NCBI RefSeq assembly: GCF_000192795.1
Contig: NW_007360606.1
Coordinates: 173,421 to 205,880 of the forward strand
Source of the DNA: Vavraia culicis subsp. floridensis
Taxonomy: Eukaryota; Microsporidia; Pleistophoridae
Reading direction: 5' to 3'
Length of the DNA stretch: 32,460 nt
Shown here: piece by piece, positions 1-8,022 of the stretch
Layout: each line of letters starts with the position of its first letter
Numbering within the stretch: the first letter of the stretch is position 1
Translations under genes and position numbers: made by a program
The notes under the pieces: generated by a model
Database searches by the model: none
Seen by the model: the letters and a program-made list of their open reading frames with translations, nothing else
What the model was told of the DNA's origin: nothing

Positions 1-75
1 ATTTAAGGTGTTCTTCCAAATTTTTTTAATTATCGTGGTATTCCCGTTTGTATAGCGGTGCAAACTCATTATCAT
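1..75 (-). CDS. Possible 5' end of a minus-strand gene cut by the left edge
   Basis: Read on the minus strand, an ATG at 75 (second ATG at 69) opens 25 codons that run to the window edge without a stop. A GGG on the coding strand (CCC at 79-81 on the plus strand) lies 3 bases upstream of the ATG, the position of the start signal seen at most genes here. The peptide is too short to recognise; it is moderately basic (KKIWK near the edge). Twenty-five open codons can easily occur by chance, so the motif is the main support. Confidence 0.28.
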   Translation of the reverse strand, partial: MIMSLHRYTNGNTTIIKKIWKNTLN

Positions 76-559
76 TAACCCATCAAAATGCTGTTTCACC
101 TTTTCAACAGCCTCGTACGCTTTGAATTTCCGTAGGGGCTAAAAAATAATTTAGAATTGGTAGTAACGTGTTTTGTGCAAGTTAATTGGTGGCATGTTTC
201 TCACGGAAAGATGGAATGTGTTGAGAGGGTTACTCTACACCGGTACAAATCATATCTGCAACAAAAAACCTGTGGTAGCAACACCACACAGCATATAACA
301 CGGTTGCACCACCAGACATAGCAAATTAATTAATTAATTGAGCAATGTTGTATTTATATGAGAAATGCACGGTTAAATTGAATATGTAAAATTATTAAGA
401 ACGATTTGTTAGCGCTCGCTGCGGGTAGGACAACCTCATACAATCACGTCAACGGATTCACAGTGAAGCCCTGAGCGGCAGCGCGCGATCGATCACACGG
501 GGTGCAAAACACAGTTGGTGAACAAAGTACAAAAAAATTTGGACCCCGGGAGCAGTACA
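76..559. other. Intergenic region, left side
   Basis: No gene of convincing length was found here on either strand. The plus strand has a short AT repeat (ttaattaattaatt, around 325-339) and a run of GC-rich sequence just before the Arp8-like gene. The minus-strand frame of the possible left-edge gene stays open from 132 down to 76 without an ATG, so that gene could be longer if it had an upstream exon, but I see no clear donor site. Confidence 0.5.
544..547 (+). promoter_or_regulatory. CCCC(GGG) start signal of the Arp8-like gene
   Basis: CCCCGGG lies 13 bases before the ATG at 560. It favours this ATG over the TTG-initiated extension that stays open from 515. C or G triplets just upstream of the start are a known microsporidian expression signal. 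Confidence 0.6.
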
Positions 560-1975
560 ATGTCACAAAAAGGCTATGACATTCCAACATTGCACACGAT
601 CACCACGGCAAACAAAAACATACACAGCTTCTTTATGAGAACGGATGTATCGTACTTCGTAAAGGAGAGTGAATGCTATCCAGCGTACAAAAAAGACGAT
701 GATAGAGTGCTGGTGCTACGGATGGTGGGTGATGAAATTGAGATTTACGAGTGCGAGGACAGCAATGATGAGTACGAGTACGATGATAGAGGGGTGAAAG
801 AGCCTGAGGATGGTGCACAGGAGGGTGGCGAGGGCGTGAATGACAGGGAGAGCAACGTTGAGGCGTATAACAGCATGAGCAACATCAGAATCGCTAAGAA
901 CATCAAGAGGTGCCGGATTGATGGTCTTTTTGAAGGAAATGTGCTCGCACCCGTTAGCTCTACGCATCTTCTGTTCAAGCTCTACAACAACCTGCCGTGC
1001 TTGAAGGACGGCTTCGTATGCCTCGTGTTTAAGGACACCTTGCGGAGAAGTGAACTGCTCTTTCTGATCAATGTCATGCTGAACTACAAATCGGGCAAGG
1101 GAATGCTTCTGCTCCCTGAGAGCCTGGCACTATGCATGAGCCTGACAATACAGAGTGCCATCGTGATCCACAACCAGGAAGACACCACGTACATCTCCGT
1201 AATTGAGGACTACGTGCTGACAGAGGTAAAGAAGCTCAAAGAGGAGAAGGCCAGCAATATCACGCTCTTCCGTGCCGAGGAAGAGTTTGTTGACGAGTTC
1301 GATTCGTGGGAGGAGTTTAAGCTGGACAAGACATTTAGGTGCGATGTGTGTGGCACGTGGTTCGTTAAGGAGAGCATCTTCATGCACGTGATCAAGAAGC
1401 ACATCAAGAACGGAAAGTGCGAGTGCAGGAAAAGTAAGAACAGTAAATCTGAGGAGGTGGTGGGTGGTGTTGATGAGCGCGAGATAGAAGAGAACAATCA
1501 GAACGTGGACGATTCCACCAACGGTAAAGATACGGGGGATAGGTCTGGTGCCGATGAAATGGGCGGACATTCTGAATCGTTCAACAGGAGTGACAGTAAC
1601 GTATCCTTCCTCAACGTGGAGACGATAAAAGGCGCAAATATAAATGACAGCATCAAGCAGCACGTCAAAGACCACATCACGTACATTTTCAAGGGTAAGT
1701 CGGTGTACGAGAAAATCGGGCATTTCCTCCGGGCGTACATCACGAAGGAACGACTGAAAAAGATCAACACGATAATTACGGATGAGGTTACGATCGCTAG
1801 GATGAAAGAGCAGTTCAGCACTTTTAATTACGTGGACATCAGCAAGGCAAGCGCGTGGCGAGGCGCAAAGGATTTGATGAGAATTGATGTTGCAAAGGAG
1901 CTGTGGATGACCGACAGGGAATGGAATGCGACCAGGCTTAGAGTTCTTAAGGAGAAATTGCTCTTCTATCTGTAG
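560..1975 (+). CDS. Actin-related protein, Arp8-like, with inserted C2H2-type finger
   Basis: Predicted 471-residue nuclear protein of the actin fold, most like Arp8 of the INO80 chromatin remodeller, where Arp8 acts as a structural and nucleosome-binding module rather than an ATPase. The middle region (about residues 130-225) follows the actin pattern in which the Arp8 family has a HQESvca-like turn followed by a V-x-V/I-x-D-like strand; here it reads LLLPESLALCMS then AIVIHNQEDTTYISVIEDY. The C-terminus (about 423-471) has the diagnostic AWRGAKDL, ELWMTDREWN and LREK-like segments of actin subdomain 1. Unusual features are an acidic insert near residues 60-100, and a C-x2-C-x11-H-x4-H finger (C261, C264, H276, H281) followed by a low-complexity stretch, all inside the actin fold. 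The start at 560 is chosen because it is the first ATG in frame and has CCCC upstream. Another divergent Arp (Arp4/5/9) is possible. Confidence 0.7.
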   Translation: MSQKGYDIPTLHTITTANKNIHSFFMRTDVSYFVKESECYPAYKKDDDRVLVLRMVGDEIEIYECEDSNDEYEYDDRGVKEPEDGAQEGGEGVNDRESNVEAYNSMSNIRIAKNIKRCRIDGLFEGNVLAPVSSTHLLFKLYNNLPCLKDGFVCLVFKDTLRRSELLFLINVMLNYKSGKGMLLLPESLALCMSLTIQSAIVIHNQEDTTYISVIEDYVLTEVKKLKEEKASNITLFRAEEEFVDEFDSWEEFKLDKTFRCDVCGTWFVKESIFMHVIKKHIKNGKCECRKSKNSKSEEVVGGVDEREIEENNQNVDDSTNGKDTGDRSGADEMGGHSESFNRSDSNVSFLNVETIKGANINDSIKQHVKDHITYIFKGKSVYEKIGHFLRAYITKERLKKINTIITDEVTIARMKEQFSTFNYVDISKASAWRGAKDLMRIDVAKELWMTDREWNATRLRVLKEKLLFYL

Positions 1976-2142
1976 ATAGAAGGTGTTTTCGGGGTGAACG
2001 GTGCATATTTGCACGGTAAATCGTGTTAAACATTCATTTGCTAAGTAAACGCTCCTTGAATTTAAGGTTTTTGATTTACATTTTGTGTGCAAATGATTTT
2101 TAAAGCACAGTTATCTTTTGAATTGTCCCTTTATTCACACGA

Positions 2143-2313
2143 ATGAAAAGCTGTTTTTCTGAGCCAAAAAATTACGAGGCCTCTTCACGAACCGAGACGT
2201 ATTACGCCACGATGAGCGATAGATGGACGGGTAGGTGTTGTAACGAAGTGAGTCTTGTTCGGCAGTTTACTACATTAATGCCAGTCATCCTGCGGTGTGT
2301 CCGTGCAAGTTAG
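2143..2313 (+). CDS. Small hypothetical ORF, 56 aa, doubtful
   Basis: ATG at 2143 followed by 56 codons to TAG. CCC occurs at 2127-2129, 14 bases upstream, a little farther than at confirmed genes here. The peptide is polar at the N-terminus, contains a Cys pair (GRCCNE) and ends with a short hydrophobic stretch (TTLMPVILR). I recognise nothing in it. It may be a chance ORF. Confidence 0.2.
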   Translation: MKSCFSEPKNYEASSRTETYYATMSDRWTGRCCNEVSLVRQFTTLMPVILRCVRAS

Positions 2314-2727
2314 GGAATATTAAATTTTTTATTTTCCGATCTGCAATTCTTTACGATCTTGTCCGTGCTACCTAAATGCGTAGCAAAAGCAAATTATACT
2401 AAAACATTTCAATCTAAGTTTATGAACAACTCGAGGGAATGTTTTATTCAATATTGGTCCAATTTAATATTTTTAATTAATTTAACTAAAAATGCTGTAA
2501 AGGCGAATTAAAGGGGAAGTAACGATTGGACCTGATGCGGCACACGATTGGAAGGGTTTATGTCCTGTAATCACTCAATTTGCGATCAGAGCAAGTACTG
2601 TGCTCGATCATTCCCACGTATATCATTCTTCATATCACCTCTCCTTTTAATATATGCCCGATAAGTCATATCGCTTTGCAATTTGATTCGTTAGTCCCCT
2701 CCTATTAATAATTCGGAGATCGCCGTT

Positions 2728-2730
2728 CCC
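2728..2730 (+). promoter_or_regulatory. CCC start signal of the 70-aa membrane protein
   Basis: CCC three bases before the ATG at 2734, the same arrangement as at the conserved genes. It is a main reason to believe this small ORF is a gene. Confidence 0.5.
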
Positions 2731-2733
2731 TTA

Positions 2734-2946
2734 ATGGGCGTGTACGATGTTCTTATGCAGAACTACTCTCTGACTGTCATCCTCCTGCTCGTGTTAGGCA
2801 CCGTGTGTGCGTACATCATATCGTACAAGATAAATCATAACGTGAAGAAAAGGAACGATGTGCGCAGGAGGATAAGAAATGAGGTGGACAAGCGGATTGT
2901 TGGGAACAAAAAGATAAAAAATGATTTTGACAGAGCAACGAAGTAG
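2734..2946 (+). CDS. Small single-span membrane protein, unknown
   Basis: A 70-residue protein with one clear membrane segment (about residues 11-31, LTVILLLVLGTVCAYIISY) preceded by a short N-terminus and followed by a strongly basic tail of about 38 residues (KKRND, RRRIRNE, KKIKND). By the positive-inside rule the tail should be cytosolic. The size and layout resemble small ER or mitochondrial membrane subunits, but I find no family motif and do not assign one. It starts at an ATG with CCC three bases upstream and has no partner gene nearby on its strand. Being short, it could still be spurious, but the hydrophobic/basic division and the start signal argue that it is real. Confidence 0.6.
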   Translation: MGVYDVLMQNYSLTVILLLVLGTVCAYIISYKINHNVKKRNDVRRRIRNEVDKRIVGNKKIKNDFDRATK

Positions 2947-3023
2947 CATAGGATAAAATGCTATGAGTGCTTTTTGACACTCTGTTGTAGTATTGGCACG
3001 TACCTGTGGTAAATATAAAATAA

Positions 3024-3302
3024 ATGCGGTCGTATGAGAAGCACAAGTTGGGTAAAAATGCGCTAGAATCTAATTCAGTAAAAGTGCTGCTTGAAGCGAA
3101 AGTATTTTATTTTGATGAGATATGCACTATCCTACTGAATAAACATGATTATACAATCTTTTATTCGGTATTTTGGATGGATCGTATTCAATTTTTGTCT
3201 TGCCAAAGAGAAATGACCAAAGCGCAAATTTACGTACCACATCGTTTGCGTAGAAAAACGTTTTATGGTGGGAAACGAACGCTTTACGCTGTTAATACAT
3301 GA
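3024..3302 (+). CDS. Hypothetical ORF, 92 aa, doubtful
   Basis: ATG ORF of 92 codons preceded by an AT-rich TATA-like stretch (aaatataaaataa, 3010-3022) but no CCC/GGG run. The predicted protein is basic, without a membrane segment or recognisable domain; the C-terminal part is rich in Arg and Lys (HRLRRKTFYGGKR). It lies between two genes of the same strand. I rate it more likely chance than gene. Confidence 0.22.
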   Translation: MRSYEKHKLGKNALESNSVKVLLEAKVFYFDEICTILLNKHDYTIFYSVFWMDRIQFLSCQREMTKAQIYVPHRLRRKTFYGGKRTLYAVNT

Positions 3303-3582
3303 ACGGCGTGATGAGGCGCAGCTCAGGAAAATGAAAACTTGGCACCATGCGTTCATCAAACCTGCTCAGCAAGCGGTTGCAGTTGCTCTCTGTGATTAAC
3401 TCACTAAAGCAAGAACTACCGCATTTTTACGATGTCTACCACCCTTAACACCTGCTTGCATGCCACGAATACGCGCTTTTCCACAGATAATTTTGGTTTC
3501 TATCCTTTCATAACGAGTCTACCATTCGGTGTTCCCAGATGCTGCTCGTCTCCGTTATCTTTTCATTTCGGAGTGTGCTGTG

Positions 3583-3585
3583 CCC
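3583..3585 (+). promoter_or_regulatory. CCC start signal of the Tma20-like gene
   Basis: CCC five bases before the ATG at 3591. It selects this ATG over an in-frame ATG at 3432 whose extra 53 residues match nothing in the family. Confidence 0.6.
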
Positions 3586-3590
3586 TCAAA

Positions 3591-4097
3591 ATGTCAATCT
3601 TCAAAAATTTGAAAGTCTCCACTTCAAACCAAACGGGCGGCTCCCAAAAGAAGAAGATCGAGAAGGAAATAGCGCAAGCACTCCCGCAGGACACGCACAT
3701 ACACAAATGCAAGAACAAAATAAAACTGCTGAGCCACAACAACAGTTACATTCTGTTCAATTATAATGATCGCTGGATATTCACGTTGGAGTATTTACGT
3801 GCACATCGTGGAAAAGAGCCGGTGTATCCGAGTATATGGATCGATGAGGGCGCGCGTCAGCCCCTTCAGAGAGGTTCTGATATTTTTGTACCGGGAGTCT
3901 ACAAATACAGAGAAATGATCGATGGGGAGTTTGCCAAGAACGACGTGGTCATAGTTAACATTGTGGGCTATGGAATGTTTGGACTGGCTGTGGCTCTGAT
4001 AGGTTACAAGGAGATGAGTGCGGACAGCAAAGGAAACGGATTCAAGGTTTTGAGCGTTGAAAATGATGAGCTGGACAGCAAGAGATCAAAGCAATGA
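3591..4097 (+). CDS. TMA20: Tma20/MCT-1-like PUA-domain translation factor
   Basis: Predicted 168-residue cytosolic protein of the MCT-1/Tma20 family, which pairs with Tma22/DENR on the 40S ribosome in post-termination recycling and reinitiation. The N-terminal part (about 1-75) has the family's MFKKF-like start (MSIFKNL), a basic stretch (KKKIEKEI) and the helix/strand region before the PUA domain. The PUA domain (about 78-165) shows YPSIWIDEGA, the GSDIFVPGV loop (family G-A-N-I-M-C-P-G) and GLAVALIGYKEMSA, matching the family's LCVGVMKMSA. Family members are about 180 residues, so length is near normal. The end after residue 160 is shortened and ends in a basic tail (SKRSKQ). The start at 3591 is supported by homology and the CCC run. 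Confidence 0.85.
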   Translation: MSIFKNLKVSTSNQTGGSQKKKIEKEIAQALPQDTHIHKCKNKIKLLSHNNSYILFNYNDRWIFTLEYLRAHRGKEPVYPSIWIDEGARQPLQRGSDIFVPGVYKYREMIDGEFAKNDVVIVNIVGYGMFGLAVALIGYKEMSADSKGNGFKVLSVENDELDSKRSKQ

Positions 4098-5418
4098 CCT
4101 TGGATAGCATTTAAACCATGATTTGCTCGTTCGTTCGCAATACGTGGTTGTATAAGATACCGAACAGTAAATTAAACCGTGCTTATCTAAAACAGTGAGT
4201 AGATTCGTTATTTAGCAAATTTTGTTCATTCCCAAGTGGTAACTCTATCGGTACATGGCATGGTAAAAAGGCAAATTATGGGATCGTAAAGATGTTGATT
4301 GTGCAGAACATCATTCTATGTTTTAATCACCTTCCAGTATTATTTCTTTGGCCAGCACCACTTACGAGTCATCATCTCCGTCTCTTTTGCGCTGCTACTT
4401 GTGAAGGGCACTTCACTCAGCATTGATACAGCAAAGCAAAAAATTATCGCGTACAACGTTGATTTTATCGGCAATACCCAATATTAGCAATGTAGCACTT
4501 TTAATCATCTTTGATCCGTGAACAAGGGGAATATTCGTAATGAATGTGCAACAGCATGAACTACACTTTATGTTTTGCCATGAGAAGCCTGCTGATCTCG
4601 CTTTGCATACCAGGACAAAATATTGAGCCAAAACACGCCCATTATTCTGAAAGTATGCCCAGCCGTATAATTCAATTCACCACATACTTCCTTGTAGTTG
4701 AGATAGCTTGTTTAGTTGGTGCGTCAGAGCGATCACATCTTTGATAACGATTTACGGTTGTTCTCGGACTATGTCGGCAGACAAAACAAGCCCTAATCAA
4801 TTACTTGACAGGTAAAAGCATCAACATTAGAAGTTTTTGTGTTTGCAGGTTCGAAATGAACATTTTTAATTCTTTTTATCAAATATCGTTTATTTATCTC
4901 CCACAGATCAACACCACTAAAGCCTGTTGCCATTAAAATTGTACCACCTCATGTCAACATTAGATATCATCCTTAAAAAATGATTTATCGGAATGTTCTT
5001 CTCTAATACGCTCAGCACCTGTTCAAGGAATTGATAAAGAAAACTTCATTAGTTTGACCTGTTCTACGTGCATGAGATATGTGTGGTGCCCTGCAAAATG
5101 ACACCATTTCGTGTTTGAACAGACAGTTGTAAGTAGTTAGCACATCATGCCCGCTTCTTCCCACGTGCAAATGTGATTGTTCCACAGCTCAATGAGCACA
5201 CAAGCACAAAAAATTTTAGAGTGAAAACCAGAATGATTCTTGCAAAATATTTGTATCTGTCAAGTTAATCCTTTCGAGGGAAAAGTTGTTCTTAAAAACT
5301 GCCAAAAGTATAAATACCAGGCATTGTTTGTTGATCTCACAAAGTGACATTATTCCGTGCTTTATATCGAATTATACTACTTCTCATACTTTTTGTCATC
5401 TACAGGCTCGCGCAACCG
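4098..5418. other. Long intergenic region with a possible mini-exon pair and a TATA box
   Basis: About 1.2 kb without a convincing gene. All open frames of 60 codons or more start at TTG or lack a start signal. Two things are notable: an intron-like segment at 4812-4848 after a short ATG ORF at 4771, and a TATAAATA at 5309-5316 just before the unusual membrane-protein ORF. No tRNA or rRNA pattern was seen. Confidence 0.45.
5309..5316 (+). promoter_or_regulatory. TATA box before the 5419 membrane-protein gene
   Basis: TATAAATA is a near-perfect TATA element. Transcription would be expected to begin about 25-35 bases downstream, that is near 5340, shortly before the hydrophobic open frame. No CCC/GGG run follows. 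Confidence 0.45.
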
Positions 5419-5823
5419 ATGTACAAAAGGCTAGCCTGTGGAACAAAGGCTAAATCCACGAAAAATAAATGCGTACAAGTAGAAGAAAAACATTATATAC
5501 CAGCGTACAAGGATGTATTTGTTGATGTTGATGTCAGCGATATAGAACGAGAGTACCATTCATGGCTGCCCGCGTACCTAAAAATAAACGACGAGCACAG
5601 TTCTATGAAGTATGTTCGCAGCAGAAGGGCAGAGACTGAGAAAACAGAGTCAAGGACCGTATCTGAGAATCGCTGTGATACTTACGGTGAAGAAGAACAC
5701 ACAAAAAAAGGGATGAGCACTCTGATGAAGGTGAAAATAGTTGTAGGAACCGTGTTAGTTTCTCTTATTGTTCTATCTATCGTGTGCATGGGATGCTTCG
5801 TTTATTTTTACCGGTTTAAGTAA
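5419..5823 (+). CDS. Membrane protein of unknown function; N-terminal extension lacks ATG
   Basis: From the first ATG (5419) this gives 134 residues with one C-terminal membrane span (about 109-130, VVGTVLVSLIVLSIVCMG) and a short FYRFK end, like a tail-anchored or type II protein. The middle is hydrophilic with Glu/Arg/Lys clusters. The frame is open upstream to the TGA at 5332, and those 28 codons encode a perfect second membrane segment (RIILLLILFVIY) with basic flanks, which looks like coding sequence rather than chance. No ATG is available for it: the first possible codons are GTG (5344) or other near-cognates. Options are a non-AUG start, a 5' exon I cannot see, or a base error that removed the ATG. 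I recognise no family. The two-span layout resembles the much larger 23705-26248 protein. Confidence 0.5.
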   Translation: MYKRLACGTKAKSTKNKCVQVEEKHYIPAYKDVFVDVDVSDIEREYHSWLPAYLKINDEHSSMKYVRSRRAETEKTESRTVSENRCDTYGEEEHTKKGMSTLMKVKIVVGTVLVSLIVLSIVCMGCFVYFYRFK

Positions 5824-6155
5824 GGAGCCCTGGTCCGTGAAGTATGAATTTACTTTCTTTCTGATTGCTCCTCATCAAATGCCCGTAAAATGGCCCGATA
5901 TAGCAGGAGTAAAGGAGAACTGGTATGAGTGGCACGATGTAGCGCTGTGCTGAATGGCAAAATAAAAACAGCTCCTAAGAAACTTGTTATCGAGTATAAA
6001 ACCTTAATTCACTTTTTGTGCGCATCACTCGTACGAGCCGATGTACCGGATTCTGTTCCGTTACAATTTATCTGTTATACGTGGTGTATCCGTATGAGTC
6101 AAGTCAATTTAATCAACTATTGGCAGCATGACACCACGATCTGTGCTAATTAAAG

Positions 6156-6357
6156 CTTTTTTTGCGTATTAAGCTTGCTACACACGATAATTCGTTACAT
6201 ATTAGTCTTTTTTTGCGTATTAAGCTTGCTACACACGATAATTCGTTACATATTAGTCTTTTTTTGCGTATTAAGCTTGCTACACACGATAATTCGTTAC
6301 ATATTAGTCTTTTTTTGCGTATTAAGCTTCCTGCACACGATAATTCGTTACATATTA
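6156..6357 (+). repeat. Tandem repeat, 51-bp unit, four copies
   Basis: The unit begins cttttttt gcgtattaag and restarts at 6156, 6207, 6258 and 6309. Copies 1-3 are almost identical; the fourth has two changes (gcttgcta to gcttcctg) and diverges at its end. Each copy has a HindIII-type AAGCTT core and a T8 run. All lie in noncoding DNA. Confidence 0.9.
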
Positions 6358-6453
6358 CGAGTTTCGCCTGTTCTTCCTTTTAAAACAAATTTGCTTCGCC
6401 ACTACCAATCAGAAATCCTCCTTTTCCTCACAAGTTATAAAAAATAAAAAGCA

Positions 6454-6462
6454 CCCTTTCCC
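6454..6462 (+). promoter_or_regulatory. Double CCC start signal of the glutaredoxin gene
   Basis: CCC at 6454-6456 and again at 6460-6462, the second ending one base before the ATG at 6464. It lies just downstream of a TATA-like run. Confidence 0.6.
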
Positions 6463-6463
6463 T

Positions 6464-7120
6464 ATGGACCACTCTCCCCACGAATTAAGCGCCGAAGAGA
6501 AGAGGAACGAGGACGAGCTGAACAATATCTTCTTCAAGCTGCAGAACTACACCAACATAATAGCGTACGAAAAGGACGAGAAAGAAATCGATCTACTCCT
6601 GAAGTACATCGATGATGACGAGTACATAATTGTGAATCTGAGTATATCGCCGATTCTCAGGGATCGGTTCGTGAAAACGTACGCTGTGAAGAAGTTACCC
6701 ATCCTTATCAGCTATTCGACCAACATCTACAACGACGAGAAACTGAGCGCGTGCCTAGAGGAGAGGAAGGTGAATGAGGACTCGTTTATTGACCATAAGA
6801 TTGACAGGATGGTGGGTGAGAAGAAGGTGATGATATTCATTAAGGGATCACCGGACAAGCCGGAGTGCAAGTTCACGAAGGAGCTGATTTCGCAGTTTGA
6901 TGAGCTACAGCTCAAGAACGGCAAGGACTATTCCTACTTTAATATAAAAATGGACAATAAGGTGAGGAACAGGCTGAAGAAGAGGAACAATTGGCCAACA
7001 TTTCCACAGATTTACATAGACAGGCTGTTTGTCGGTGGGCTGGACACCTTCAAGAAAATGAAGGAGAAAAAGATCGTGCAGAAAATGCTGTTTCCTGGCG
7101 ATAAAGAAGAAATAGATTAA
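6464..7120 (+). CDS. Grx3/Grx4-type monothiol glutaredoxin with variant active site
   Basis: Predicted 218-residue protein with the multidomain monothiol glutaredoxin layout: an N-terminal thioredoxin-like domain (about 20-110, with a LPILISY cis-proline strand but no CxxC) and a C-terminal Grx domain (about 115-210). These proteins bind a glutathione-coordinated 2Fe-2S cluster and deliver or sense iron in the cytosol and nucleus. In the Grx domain K127 (IKGSP), C135, WPTFPQIYI (177-185) and GGLDTFKKM (191-199) match the family's glutathione and cluster contacts. The active site reads C135-K-F-T instead of the nearly invariant CGFS, a Gly-to-Lys and Ser-to-Thr change. Fungal Grx3/4 are about 245-285 residues, so this is compact. 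Start chosen at the ATG with CCC upstream. Confidence 0.82.
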   Translation: MDHSPHELSAEEKRNEDELNNIFFKLQNYTNIIAYEKDEKEIDLLLKYIDDDEYIIVNLSISPILRDRFVKTYAVKKLPILISYSTNIYNDEKLSACLEERKVNEDSFIDHKIDRMVGEKKVMIFIKGSPDKPECKFTKELISQFDELQLKNGKDYSYFNIKMDNKVRNRLKKRNNWPTFPQIYIDRLFVGGLDTFKKMKEKKIVQKMLFPGDKEEID

Positions 7121-8022
7121 ACATCATTTTACAATTAATGTTCCAGGAGTGTCGGGTGCCATTAATTTAGCGTGTCTTTCGTGAAGAGAAGGCTTTCTGG
7201 AACGGCACTCGATCGCAAGCGCTGCTGTTTGTAAACGACGGAGAGTGCGTAGTAAAAGTTTAAAATTAAATTTGTTAAATCGTAGTATAAATTTATTTCA
7301 GGTTGAGGCACCTGTTTTTGCCGTGGGTGCCTATGGGATGGATCAAATGTGAACTGTTACCGTTTAGCGGTGGCAAGGTGCTGTTATGCGGTTTTATCTA
7401 AATCGGGTCATGAGCTTTTATTTGAATCTAATGGGATGAGTGCAATAACGGGATGAGTGCAATAACGGGATGAGTGCAATAATGGGATGAGTGCAATAAT
7501 GGGATGAGTGCAATAATGGGATGAGTGCACTAGTTTTGGTACGCAGGTGCCTCATTGGCGATCTACAACAAGAATGATAAATATTACAACATCGTACCGT
7601 GATCCGTATTTGTAATGAGGACTTGTCAACGTAACTGCTGCTTAAATAGCATGCTATACAAGTACGACCGGTAGTAGGTGATAAAAACGATGTAAGGGAC
7701 AATACAAAACAATTTCATGGCAAGTTAAGTCAAGCGTGTGTTTAAACACCGCGTTAGCTCAGATAACAGCCGAGTTACGATTTATGTTTTGAAATCGGTA
7801 CTTTTACGAGAACAGCATGCTCCTCGGATGAACAGTGCACCTACCCAAGATTTGACTTGCAGTTGGTGAATCTGTAAAAATGAAGGCGTTCCACAAAATG
7901 TTGGTCAAACGTACGAGAAACACAAATTGCTGGTAATATTACGGCCCGTGCACCACCGGTTTTATTTCAAAAAGGCCCACGTTGACTTGACGAGTAGCAA
8001 AGAGCACATTTGCACTCATCGT
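7121..8022. other. Intergenic region between convergent genes, with 17-bp repeat
   Basis: Lies between the ends of the glutaredoxin gene and the minus-strand eIF2B gamma gene. It contains the 17-bp tandem repeat at 7433-7530. The open frames here either cross the repeat or lack an ATG with a start signal. No gene seen. Confidence 0.55.
7433..7530 (+). repeat. Tandem repeat, 17-bp unit, about six copies
   Basis: The unit gggatgagtgcaataay (y = c or t) restarts at 7433, 7450, 7467, 7484, 7501 and 7518, with the last copy incomplete. The only differences between copies are C or T at the last base. Confidence 0.92.

Larger units (their letters stand above)
1976..2733. other. Intergenic region with one short candidate ORF
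   Basis: No recognisable gene. The only item worth recording is a 56-codon plus-strand ORF at 2143-2313, listed separately. The rest is AT-rich with TTTAATTAA-type stretches around 2460-2490. Confidence 0.5.
2947..3590. other. Intergenic region, contains doubtful ORFs
   Basis: Between the small membrane protein and the Tma20 gene. It holds a 92-codon ATG ORF (listed separately) and a 33-codon ORF at 3347-3448, neither with a CCC/GGG signal. The plus-strand frame of the Tma20 gene is open upstream to 3432, but the CCC signal and homology place its start at 3591. Confidence 0.45.
5824..6463. other. Intergenic region with 51-bp minisatellite
   Basis: Contains the 51-bp tandem repeat at 6156-6357 and, before the glutaredoxin gene, an AT-rich TATA-like stretch (ttataaaaaataaaaa, about 6435-6450). 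No gene. The open frames across the repeat are artefacts of a period divisible by three. Confidence 0.55.

Noticed and set aside
1130..2092. Long minus-strand open frame (320 codons)
   Set aside because: It lies opposite the Arp8-like gene, whose frame has clear homology and a start signal; the antisense product has no recognisable domain.
3347..3448. 33-codon ORF just upstream of the Tma20 gene
   Set aside because: Too short to judge, no start signal, and no recognisable product.
4846..4856. GGTTCGAAATG, similar to a tRNA B box
   Set aside because: The last bases do not match the B-box consensus and no A box or acceptor stem is found nearby.
6162..6447. Two overlapping repeat peptides (RIKLATHDNSLHISLF-type and LLHTIIRYILVFF-type)
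   Set aside because: They are translations of the 51-bp noncoding repeat; because 51 is divisible by three, every frame without a stop gives a repeated peptide.
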